A stretch of 6,072 bases of DNA from Candidatus Kapaibacterium sp. (GTDB taxonomy: Bacteria > Bacteroidota > Ignavibacteria > Kapaibacteriales > HRBIN21): the NCBI GenBank assembly GCA_025055465.1, contig JANWXA010000125.1:1-6072 (forward strand), in the 5' to 3' direction. Positions 1 to 5,690 of the stretch are shown piece by piece (position 1 is the first letter of the stretch; every line of letters begins with the position of its first letter). The translations under genes were made by a program, and so were the position numbers. The notes below the pieces were generated by a model. That model did not search any database. It had not been told where the DNA came from and saw nothing but the letters and a program-made list of their open reading frames with translations.

Positions 1-432
1 AGTGCTACCCCCACCGATATCAAGCACAAGGGTGGGTACTGCGGAAAAACTGGGAAATACCGTACCCCAGAAACTATACTGTGCCTCCTGCTCAGGCGTA
101 AGCGTAGAGAACGTGGTTGGACAGTGGAAATGTCGCAATATTGCTGCCGCAGCCTCCTCGACATTACGGGCATTTCGGAATGATGCAGTCCCTATGGCCC
201 ACAACTCAGCTACGCGGTGAGCTTGACATAAGTGATTGTAGTATGAAGCTATTACCTCAGCCCGTTCTATTGCCTCTTGGCTAATCGTACCGGTTTGCGG
301 CAGCATTGTTCCAAGGCGTGGGATAGTACATTCATCTGCGAGTATTATCAATTTATTAGTTTGCGTTTGCCATTCCGCAATGAGCAGCAGGAAAGTATTA
401 GTACCCATGTCTAACACTGCCCAGTGCTTCAT
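1..432 (-). CDS. Ppx/GppA family exopolyphosphatase / pppGpp phosphatase, N-terminal part (cut by left window edge)
   Basis: Reading the minus strand from the ATG at 432 gives 144 uninterrupted codons to the window edge. The frame has the hallmarks of the Ppx/GppA branch of the ASKHA fold: an N-terminal phosphate-1 loop (LDMGTNTFLLLIAE, residues 7-20), AIGTASFRNARN (79-90), an LTPEQEAQYSFWG segment (111-123) matching the family's catalytic-glutamate stretch, and the second glycine loop LDIGGGST (137-144) at the edge. Family members hydrolyse terminal phosphates of polyphosphate and/or convert pppGpp to ppGpp in the cytoplasm. Which activity applies cannot be decided from this half. The family's usual EEA is QEA here; the second Glu is kept. 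The start codon overlaps the prmA stop (ATGA, 429-432) and has no Shine-Dalgarno, so translation is probably coupled to prmA. The 3' part lies outside the window. Confidence 0.9.
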   Translation of the reverse strand, partial: MKHWAVLDMGTNTFLLLIAEWQTQTNKLIILADECTIPRLGTMLPQTGTISQEAIERAEVIASYYNHLCQAHRVAELWAIGTASFRNARNVEEAAAAILRHFHCPTTFSTLTPEQEAQYSFWGTVFPSFSAVPTLVLDIGGGST

Positions 433-1301
433 AGGAGACGCCTGAAAGACAGGGCTACCCACTCGTGCTCCTGCTGGCGTTCCTCCTCACGGAGTCCCCA
501 CTGACGATAGACGTGACAGAGAGGATCAGCAGATGGCAGCAACAATCCGCTGGCAATAAGAACACCCTCAGGCAGAAGATGTTCTGCAAATTTTTTCCCC
601 AGCCTGGTTAAGAGGTCCGCATGGAGGTTGGCGACTATACCATTAACGGTCGGGAGCTCCACTACCTCTATATCCCCCTGGAGAACGTATACACAACCCT
701 GTACTTTATTTCGAACGACATTGTGCTGGGCCTCCTGTACAGCGTAGGGATTGTTATCAATCGCGTAGACCTTCCCTGCACCATGACGTGCTGCCAGAAT
801 CGCCAAAATTCCGCTTCCTGTACCAGCATCAATCCACGTGGAGCCTGGCATAACATGGTGTAGAAGAAGGCGAGCCGCCAAACGGGTACTTGCATGGTGC
901 CCCGTTCCAAAGGCTGTTCCGGGAACTATATGGATGATGTCCCGAGCAGTTGGGTACTGATCTAAGCTGGGCGGCTCGGGGTAGGGGTGAACAACGACTG
1001 CATCCACGATCCATTCGGGCTGGAGTTGTTGAAGCCATGCTCTGTACCAATCCTGCGGATCTACCTGGGTGACACTGTAGAGTTGCAAAGGCAGGTACTG
1101 AGAAAGAAGTTGTTGGAAATCTTTGCCTATAGATTCCCACTGTTCAGCCTGAAAATACGACCTCAGCACAGTTCCCTCTATTTCAATTCCGGAGATGGGG
1201 AAAAGGGATAACAGTGCACAGGCAAGTTCCTGTGCTTCGGGAGTAACTGCGAGCTCCACGCATACATGTGGCTCTATCACGGTGCTGCTTTGTACAGCCA
1301 T
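429..1301 (-). CDS. prmA: Ribosomal protein L11 methyltransferase PrmA
   Basis: This is a SAM-dependent methyltransferase that in characterised bacteria trimethylates ribosomal protein L11 in the cytoplasm. With the start at 1301 the protein is 290 residues, close to the roughly 293 of E. coli PrmA. The N-terminal L11-recognition domain (about 1-90) ends in the conserved VDPQDWYRAW (80-89). The Rossmann domain then shows PGTAFGTGHHAST (127-139), the SAM motif DAGTGSGILAILAA (158-171; the usual Cys of DxGCGSG is Thr), the acidic D182 in AIDNNP, and motif IV VANLHADLL (223-231), equivalent to the family's VANI. The frame stays open upstream to an ATG at 1376, but the extra 25 residues would lie inside the upstream gene and lack family character, so I chose 1301. 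That start overlaps the QC-like gene by 25 bp. No strong RBS is visible, which suggests coupling. Confidence 0.94.
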   Translation of the reverse strand: MAVQSSTVIEPHVCVELAVTPEAQELACALLSLFPISGIEIEGTVLRSYFQAEQWESIGKDFQQLLSQYLPLQLYSVTQVDPQDWYRAWLQQLQPEWIVDAVVVHPYPEPPSLDQYPTARDIIHIVPGTAFGTGHHASTRLAARLLLHHVMPGSTWIDAGTGSGILAILAARHGAGKVYAIDNNPYAVQEAQHNVVRNKVQGCVYVLQGDIEVVELPTVNGIVANLHADLLTRLGKKFAEHLLPEGVLIASGLLLPSADPLCHVYRQWGLREEERQQEHEWVALSFRRLL

Positions 1302-2260
1302 TCCACGAGAGTTTGACCAACTGCCCGGAGAGTACCTTGAGAAATGTTCTGCGGGGTGTCGCGTAACGTATGCCAATAGCGTCGGCGAGGATTTGGGGAA
1401 CGATTCCCGACAAGTTCTGCATCAATAATGACGATCGCACGGAATCCTGCCTGGATGAAGGGAACATGGTCGTCGAAAACAGGAGCGACCATCTCTTTGC
1501 GGAAGACCGAGGGAGCATGTTTTGCCCCGATTTCCCAGAGCACCTGTAGAAGCTCGGGGGCACTGCGCCACGAGTATTCCTCCCAGGGGAGCCAAGCTTC
1601 GCGATCTCCTACGAGGTCTACCACAACTACCCACCGGGGGAGGATAGGGAAGGGATAGTGATGCGCAGCGTAGCGTGAGCCCAGGCAGAAGTGTTCCATG
1701 TCACCAGCTTTTCCGTAATCTTCACCGTCAAGCAGTAGGATGTCAACCCCAATAGGTGGGGGGTGCTGGGAAAGTATGCGAGCAAGTTCTAGCAAGACGG
1801 CCACCCCGCTGCCACCATCGTTTGCCCCCAGAATAGGGACTCGTTGATTCCGGGGTTCCAGCTCCTCATCTGCGTACGGGCGAGTGTCCCAATGAGCACA
1901 CAGAAGGACACGAACAGGAAGCTCAGTACGAAAGGAAGCCCCTATGTTGGTCAGTCGTAACTCCACCCCGTACACTTGCTGAGAAAAGGGCTGCTCAAAA
2001 ACCGTATCTGCATATTGTGTAAGAAACTGCCGTAAAAAGCGGCGACAGCTGTCATGTCCCGGAAGCCCTGGAGCTCGGGGGCCAAAGGCTATCTGTTGTT
2101 CTATCAGCCGATAAGCGTGTGCTGCGTCGAACAAGGGGACAGGCGAACGGGCTACCTCAGTATCGGTAGCGCCGGTATTCTTAGAGATGGAGTGCTGGCG
2201 AGGGTGACATCCTATGGTACCCACAGCAATTCCTACGGCGGCAATCCAGATTTTCCACAT
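1277..2260 (-). CDS. Glutaminyl-peptide cyclotransferase-like M28 family zinc lipoprotein
   Basis: The 327-residue protein has a short hydrophobic N-terminus ending in a lipobox-like VGTIGC (C18), so it is probably a lipoprotein of the periplasm or outer membrane. The rest is an M28-type zinc hydrolase fold matching glutaminyl cyclases better than aminopeptidases: AHWDTRPY (122-129), GANDGGSG (145-152, metal Asp148), LLDGED (176-181, Glu180), CLGSRYAA (192-199) matching the YGSRHLAA region of human QC, VVDLVGD (213-219, Asp215), FDDHVPF (262-268), equivalent to the catalytic-Asp DDH of QC, and WHTLRDTPQNI (296-306, metal His297). Known QCs cyclise N-terminal Gln to pyroglutamate. In Bacteroidota this modifies exported proteins whose Gln is exposed by signal peptidase I. 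This would be the first gene of the minus-strand run, with a GGTGA-type RBS close to the ATG. A plain M28 aminopeptidase is the alternative. Confidence 0.85.
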   Translation of the reverse strand: MWKIWIAAVGIAVGTIGCHPRQHSISKNTGATDTEVARSPVPLFDAAHAYRLIEQQIAFGPRAPGLPGHDSCRRFLRQFLTQYADTVFEQPFSQQVYGVELRLTNIGASFRTELPVRVLLCAHWDTRPYADEELEPRNQRVPILGANDGGSGVAVLLELARILSQHPPPIGVDILLLDGEDYGKAGDMEHFCLGSRYAAHHYPFPILPRWVVVVDLVGDREAWLPWEEYSWRSAPELLQVLWEIGAKHAPSVFRKEMVAPVFDDHVPFIQAGFRAIVIIDAELVGNRSPNPRRRYWHTLRDTPQNISQGTLRAVGQTLVEWLYKAAP

Positions 2261-2295
2261 TCGTCACCCTGCCTGGTCTTGAGCCGAAATCTTCG

Positions 2296-2850
2296 ATGCA
2301 CAACACCCAGCTTATCACAAAACTACGGCAGGTTCGCCTGCTGGTTACTGATGTGGACGGAACGTTAACGGATGGAACCGTATACTACTCAGATACTGGA
2401 GAACATTTGAGGCGATTCCACGTTCATGACGGGCTGGGGATTGAACTTCTTCACCGGGCAGGCATTGTTGTTGCTTTCGTCACAAAAGAGTATGCTCCCG
2501 CAGCACACGCTCGTGCTCAGAAGCTTCGCGTACAGTACTGTTTACTGCAAGTTGAGGACAAAGCGGCCTCTGTCGTGGCGATGGCTCGTGAATTAGGCAT
2601 TGCGCTTCAACACATCGCCTACATCGGGGACGATCTTACGGACTTGCCCGCGATCCGATTGGTTGGAGTTAGCGCGTGCCCTGCCGACGCTTACGCCGAG
2701 CTTCGAAAACACGTCGATTATGTATGCACGCGCTCGGGTGGGAATGGTGCCGTACGCGAATTTTGTGACCTGATCTTAGCAGCTCAGGGCTGCATTCCCG
2801 AGGAACTACTCGGCCGACATGTTCCACGAACGGTAGACCAGGAAGGATGA
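2296..2850 (+). CDS. kdsC: KdsC-type HAD phosphatase (3-deoxy-D-manno-octulosonate 8-phosphate phosphatase family)
   Basis: At 184 residues this is a capless type C0 HAD phosphatase, close in length to E. coli KdsC. Motif I is TDVDGTLTDG (18-27; nucleophile D19, acid D21). It is followed by GEHLRRFHVHDGLGIELL (35-52), motif II Thr63 in AFVTKE, motif III Lys89, motif IV YIGDDLTDLP (109-118), and the KdsC tail signature GGNGAVREFCDLIL (148-161). KdsC removes the phosphate from KDO-8-P, giving free KDO for lipopolysaccharide; it acts as a cytoplasmic tetramer. The usual T-G-R after motif II is T-K-E (63-65), so a related substrate such as another 9-carbon keto-sugar phosphate cannot be excluded. 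No Shine-Dalgarno is visible. The gene starts 35 bp from the divergent QC-like gene, and its stop overlaps the ytxH-like start (ATGA, 2847-2850). Confidence 0.88.
   Translation: MHNTQLITKLRQVRLLVTDVDGTLTDGTVYYSDTGEHLRRFHVHDGLGIELLHRAGIVVAFVTKEYAPAAHARAQKLRVQYCLLQVEDKAASVVAMARELGIALQHIAYIGDDLTDLPAIRLVGVSACPADAYAELRKHVDYVCTRSGGNGAVREFCDLILAAQGCIPEELLGRHVPRTVDQEG
2318..2325 (-). promoter_or_regulatory. TAGTTTTG box, candidate Bacteroidota-type -7 promoter element for the QC-like/prmA/ppx run
   Basis: The minus strand reads TAGTTTTG, an exact match to the TAnnTTTG -7 element of Bacteroidota housekeeping promoters, 57 bp before the ATG of the QC-like gene. The surrounding 10-mer GTAGTTTTGT recurs in front of the DUF6580 gene. 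No TTTG/TTG is seen at the usual -33 spacing, which weakens the case. The element would sit inside the kdsC coding sequence. Confidence 0.25.
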
Positions 2851-3278
2851 GCGAGCGGGAAGGCGGATACATACGAGGCTTTCTTACCGGCGTTCTGCTG
2901 GGATCGATTGTTGGAGCAATTACAGCACTCCTTCTGGCACCGAAGAGCGGACGCGAACTTCGCTCGGATATTCGCCGCCGCTCAGAGGAAATTTACACGA
3001 AAGCCCGAGAACTGTTTGAGCATGCAGGCGAAGAGGTTGCGGAAACGCTGAACGAGGCGCGACAACGTGCTCAAACAATTGTACAAACGGCTCAGGAGCA
3101 AGCTGATGCTCTCATCAAAGATGCAGAGCGCACTCTTCAAGAAGCACGCAGCCGTATTACCTCCGTCACTGAACGAGTTCGCGAGGCTGCCCGGGCTGGT
3201 GCGGAAGCCTTTCGAAGCGAGATGGGATCGTCCAGCTCCTCGCCTTCCGCAGATGAACCAACGCAGCAAGATTCATAA
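2847..3278 (+). CDS. YtxH domain-containing protein, membrane-anchored coiled coil
   Basis: The 143-residue protein begins with a Gly-rich single membrane segment (about 8-30, FLTGVLLGSIVGAITALLLA). This runs directly into APKSGRELRSDIR (31-43), the hallmark of YtxH proteins. Residues 40-125 are charged and rich in Ala, Glu and Arg with heptad-like spacing, predicting a long helix or coiled coil, and the tail from 127 is Ser-rich and acidic. The likely topology is a short N-terminal membrane anchor with the coiled coil on the cytoplasmic side (inference). The biochemical function of YtxH proteins is unknown; the Bacillus subtilis namesake belongs to a stress-induced operon. The start overlaps the kdsC stop (ATGA), with AGGA just upstream at short spacing. 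The next gene begins within about 14 bp of its stop. Confidence 0.85.
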   Translation: MSEREGGYIRGFLTGVLLGSIVGAITALLLAPKSGRELRSDIRRRSEEIYTKARELFEHAGEEVAETLNEARQRAQTIVQTAQEQADALIKDAERTLQEARSRITSVTERVREAARAGAEAFRSEMGSSSSSPSADEPTQQDS

Positions 3279-3292
3279 GAACCGTGGAGATA

Positions 3293-3724
3293 ATGGAAAC
3301 GTGGCTCCAGTTCCTGCTTGGCTTCGTCCTCCTCATCGGGATAGGAGTAGGGGTTGCCATCATTGGAATTGTACTGCGGCTGCGCAGAACCCTCCAGATA
3401 GTAGAGAACGGTATTGGTGAATTCATACGCCTCTTGGCAGAACTCCGCCGATCCCTTCTACCGGCCATCGAAGCCTGGGGTGCTGCTGCCCAACGGCTGG
3501 ATAGAACTCTTCGCGAAACAGAGCCCGGCCTGGCTTCTATGCAACGCTTCGCCAGCCTCTTGCGGACAATGGCAGAGCACCTTCATAGTGTCGAAGAACG
3601 TGTTTATCGCCGGATCATGCCACCACTGGAAGAAGTCACGACGCTTCTAACGGGAGCGCTCAAGGGCCTTGCGGTGTTCGTGCGTTTCTTGACCAACCGC
3701 GCGCAGCCTTCGGGCCAAAACTGA
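3293..3724 (+). CDS. DUF948 / YtxG-like small membrane protein
   Basis: From the ATG at 3293 this is a 143-residue protein with one N-terminal membrane segment (about 6-29, QFLLGFVLLIGIGVGVAIIG). A basic stretch (29-32) and an amphipathic helical region to about residue 105 follow, with a second weakly hydrophobic stretch near 116-134 (TTLLTGALKGLAVFVRFL). This layout and its place next to a YtxH gene fit the DUF948 family (B. subtilis YtxG). I assign the family from pattern and context, since no single decisive motif is visible. An in-frame GTG at 3284 would add three residues; ATG 3293 has a GGAG at 3286-3289, and the choice is uncertain. The stop is 2 bp from the stop of the convergent DUF6580 gene. 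Its function is unknown; a scaffold or envelope-stress role with the YtxH neighbour is an inference. Confidence 0.7.
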   Translation: METWLQFLLGFVLLIGIGVGVAIIGIVLRLRRTLQIVENGIGEFIRLLAELRRSLLPAIEAWGAAAQRLDRTLRETEPGLASMQRFASLLRTMAEHLHSVEERVYRRIMPPLEEVTTLLTGALKGLAVFVRFLTNRAQPSGQN

Positions 3725-3726
3725 AA

Positions 3727-4308
3727 CTATGGGATTTCTTTCGCTTTCTCTCCTTGAAGAGAATAGCCCAATAAGTGCCCAATTAGGCCATATGCTCCGA
3801 ATAGAACCGCCGTGTACAGATAGTCGCCCAAGAGACTATTGCGAAAGAAGGGCAGGGCAGCAACATAACAAGCAAGGAGACCTGCCCAAGTCTTTGGGTA
3901 GAGAGTGCCCAGCAGCCATACCGTGAAGTTGGTTACAGCAAAAAAAAGCAAAGAAGCAGCCAGAGTGACTCCAGCTAGCCGGAGGACTCGCAGATGCCGG
4001 CGTAGGAATAGATGAGAAAGGAGGGTAGTAAGAGCAAAGCTCCCGTACACAGCAGGTAGAGTGGGGTGTAACGTGATTGTCCAGTCAGCAGCCAGAATAC
4101 CGAGCATTACATCGCTTACTATCATGGCACCAAAAACAATGAGATATGCCCAGGACAGCGGCAGCGTTGCACCTCCAAGAAGAGCCATAGCCGTAATCGG
4201 CGTGAAATTGGGAGGATGTGGAAGAAGGCGAGTCAGGGCTGCTGTAAAGATGAGCACAGCGATTATGAATCCACGTTTCCCTGATGTAACTCGACCCCAC
4301 ATACCCAT
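3727..4308 (-). CDS. DUF6580 family putative transport membrane protein
   Basis: The 193-residue integral membrane protein has about five to six hydrophobic segments: roughly 13-29, 36-70 (possibly two), 86-102, 110-134, 141-155 and 163-184. It shows the conserved blocks I associate with DUF6580: RLLPHPPNFTPITAMALLGGA (27-47), the acidic pair SD at 65-66, FFAVTNFTVWL (122-132) and ALPFFRNSLLGDYLY (151-165). The family is called a putative transporter, but no substrate is established that I know of. Its size and hydrophobicity resemble single-polypeptide substrate-binding membrane subunits, which is only an analogy. ATG at 4308 and ATG at 4302 are both possible; an AGAGGG lies 14 nt upstream of the first. 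It is divergent from the surface-protein gene (53 bp) and convergent with the DUF948-like gene. Confidence 0.83.
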   Translation of the reverse strand: MGMWGRVTSGKRGFIIAVLIFTAALTRLLPHPPNFTPITAMALLGGATLPLSWAYLIVFGAMIVSDVMLGILAADWTITLHPTLPAVYGSFALTTLLSHLFLRRHLRVLRLAGVTLAASLLFFAVTNFTVWLLGTLYPKTWAGLLACYVAALPFFRNSLLGDYLYTAVLFGAYGLIGHLLGYSLQGEKAKEIP

Positions 4309-4348
4309 CGCAGGCTTTGCCCTCTACGCAATGGCACACTCAGCATTA

Positions 4349-4356
4349 CAAAACTA
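4349..4356 (-). promoter_or_regulatory. TAGTTTTG box, candidate Bacteroidota-type -7 promoter element for the DUF6580 gene
   Basis: In the 53-bp gap between the divergent DUF6580 and surface-protein genes, the minus strand carries TAGTTTTG within the same 10-mer, GTAGTTTTGT, found before the QC-like gene. It lies 40 bp before the ATG at 4308, a suitable distance for a promoter. A -33 TTTG partner is not evident, so the call rests on the -7 match and on the recurrence. Confidence 0.3.
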
Positions 4357-4361
4357 CTAAG

Positions 4362-5246
4362 ATGAGACATGTGGGTATAACGCTGTTCATAGTCCTCTAC
4401 TGTGCTGCCCAGCAATGGGAAAAAGGATGGATAGACACCGTTATTATCTTTCGCCCTGGAGCAGGGCAAAATTTTGGACAGGACAGCGCGTATTTTCCGC
4501 GTAACATTTTCGGGCCCCCGGACACCTCTGCCCGCCTCGACAACCCATCGGCTAGCCCCTTTCAAATTGTCTCTTTAGGAATGGGGGGCGAGATCGTAGT
4601 GGGATTCCACAACAAGATAGTGGTCAACGGACCCGGGGTTGATTTTGTCATCTTCGAGAACAGTTTCGTAACCCTCTCAGGCAGGCTCTTTGCAGAGCCA
4701 GCACTCGTCAGCGTTAGCCCCGATGGAGTAACCTGGAGGGGCTTTCCCTGGGATTCACTCACTCTCCAGGGGTGTGCAGGGGTAACGCCCACAAATGGTA
4801 ATGCCCCCGATCTCCTCGAGCCAGCATACAGTGGCGGAGATTGGTTCGATCTGGCTGCTCTCAACATAGATAGCATCCGCTATATCCGCATAGCGGACTT
4901 ATCGTGGTGGCTGCTCCAGCGTCCCTCTCATCCCCTGTGGGATCCGACACTCAGCGGTTTTGATCTTGATGCCGTGGGAAGCCGCTACCTTATCCCAAGC
5001 CATGCTGGCTATGAAGGGGAGAGCGGGACCTATCCGAAGCGCGCCCTTCTTCTGAACGAACCGTGTTTCCCAGTGCATGTCCTTGGGGTCCGCGGCGCGC
5101 CGCAGTATCGCCTCCATACAATGGATGGGCGTCTCATAAGATTTGGATCTCTTGAGCAACTGCTTTGCGTCCCATATCGTGCTGTGGTCTATCTCTTGCA
5201 GCTTGTTGAGCCTCCCTATACACGGTGGCTATTGTTGCGGCTGTAA
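4362..5246 (+). CDS. Secreted cell-surface protein with a C-terminal degenerate T9SS-like sorting region
   Basis: From ATG 4362 the protein is 294 residues with a signal peptide (about 1-16, MRHVGITLFIVLYCAA). The body follows a pattern I know from surface proteins of Bacteroidota and other phyla: IIFRPGAGQNFG (28-39), FGPPD (50-54), IVSLGMGGEIVVGF (69-82), NGPGVDFVIFENSF (89-102), FAEPALVSVSPDGVTW (110-125), an AYSGGDWFDLA segment (155-165), SIRYIRIADL (171-180) and SGFDLDAVGSRY (198-209). This is probably a beta-sandwich lectin-like domain; no ligand can be read from it. The last 45 residues (YRLHTMDGRLIRFG ... RAVVYLLQL ... LLLRL) resemble a worn T9SS sorting domain without its opening YPNP strand. 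An in-frame TTG at 4317 would add 15 residues before the signal peptide and is unlikely. Confidence 0.8.
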   Translation: MRHVGITLFIVLYCAAQQWEKGWIDTVIIFRPGAGQNFGQDSAYFPRNIFGPPDTSARLDNPSASPFQIVSLGMGGEIVVGFHNKIVVNGPGVDFVIFENSFVTLSGRLFAEPALVSVSPDGVTWRGFPWDSLTLQGCAGVTPTNGNAPDLLEPAYSGGDWFDLAALNIDSIRYIRIADLSWWLLQRPSHPLWDPTLSGFDLDAVGSRYLIPSHAGYEGESGTYPKRALLLNEPCFPVHVLGVRGAPQYRLHTMDGRLIRFGSLEQLLCVPYRAVVYLLQLVEPPYTRWLLLRL

Positions 5247-5340
5247 GGAAGGGAGGTGTGGAAAGACTGAGAATCAAGTTTACATAATATTCCTTATCAT
5301 ACATTTGGACCTGTCCCTGATGATTCTGACAAGCGCTCCA

Positions 5341-5652
5341 TCATCTCTTCGTTACTTTCCCTGTCTCCTGATGCCCTCGGCAATAGCAGATGTGCAAAGC
5401 ATATACGCCTGCTGGTAATCCTCCCATATCAACTGTCGCACGCTCCTCAATAGAGGAAGTATACACTGCCTTGCCCTCAACCGAGAAAACAGTTACCGTT
5501 GCCCTCTCGGTGAGCAAAATCGTGAGAATCCCCTCTACAGGGTTCGGATATACTATCGCCCATCTCCCAAGGGGAACCCCCTGCTGGCCTACACCGTCGC
5601 GCCACACCCCACTCGTACCAGTTGGCAAGTTTACTTTGTGACCAATCCGCAA
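5341..5652 (-). CDS. Small ORF consisting of a T9SS type A sorting domain
   Basis: The 103-codon frame has a TTG at 5652 as first possible start, with AGGTG about 5 nt upstream. Residues 30-103 form a recognisable type IX C-terminal sorting domain: RWAIVYPNPVEGILTI (30-45), a VTVFSVEGKAVYTS strand pair (53-66), VDMGGLPAGVYALHI (74-88) and a basic C-terminus ending GKVTKR (98-103). Such domains send outer-membrane translocated proteins through PorU/PorV-type machinery and normally sit at the end of a large Sec-exported protein. Here only about 29 residues precede the domain, with no signal peptide and no passenger, and an in-frame TAA lies 12 nt before the TTG. It is either a degraded 3' remnant of a secreted-protein gene or, less likely, a functional mini-protein. 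It converges on the surface-protein gene. Confidence 0.6.
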   Translation of the reverse strand: MRIGHKVNLPTGTSGVWRDGVGQQGVPLGRWAIVYPNPVEGILTILLTERATVTVFSVEGKAVYTSSIEERATVDMGGLPAGVYALHICYCRGHQETGKVTKR

Positions 5653-5690
5653 CTCACACCTATCTTACCTTACTTTCTCCTGCCCTCTGC

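Noticed and set aside
2..220. Plus-strand open frame of 72 codons at the left edge
   Set aside because: It is the antisense of the Ppx/GppA gene, which carries clear family motifs on the minus strand.
1302..1376. N-terminal extension of PrmA to the ATG at 1376
   Set aside because: The 25 extra residues lie wholly within the QC-like gene, look unlike PrmA N-termini, and would exceed the family length.
2328..2341. GCAGG-TTCG-CCTGC hairpin in the 5' part of the kdsC-type gene
   Set aside because: A short stem inside conserved coding sequence (RQVRLLV region) is readily explained by codons; the tetraloop is closed by G-C and is not the extra-stable C(UUCG)G form.
5270..5327. AGAATCA ... TGATTCT inverted repeat between the convergent surface-protein and sorting-domain genes as a terminator
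   Set aside because: The loop would be 44 nt and neither side has a T-tract.
5143..5418. Plus-strand open frame of 91 codons overlapping the end of the surface-protein gene
   Set aside because: It lies out of frame within the surface-protein gene and then crosses the intergenic gap into the sorting-domain ORF on the opposite strand; its composition shows no family features.
5571..5580. GGGGAACCCC palindrome in the sorting-domain ORF
   Set aside because: Its two-base loop is too small for a stable hairpin, and chance palindromes of this size are expected.
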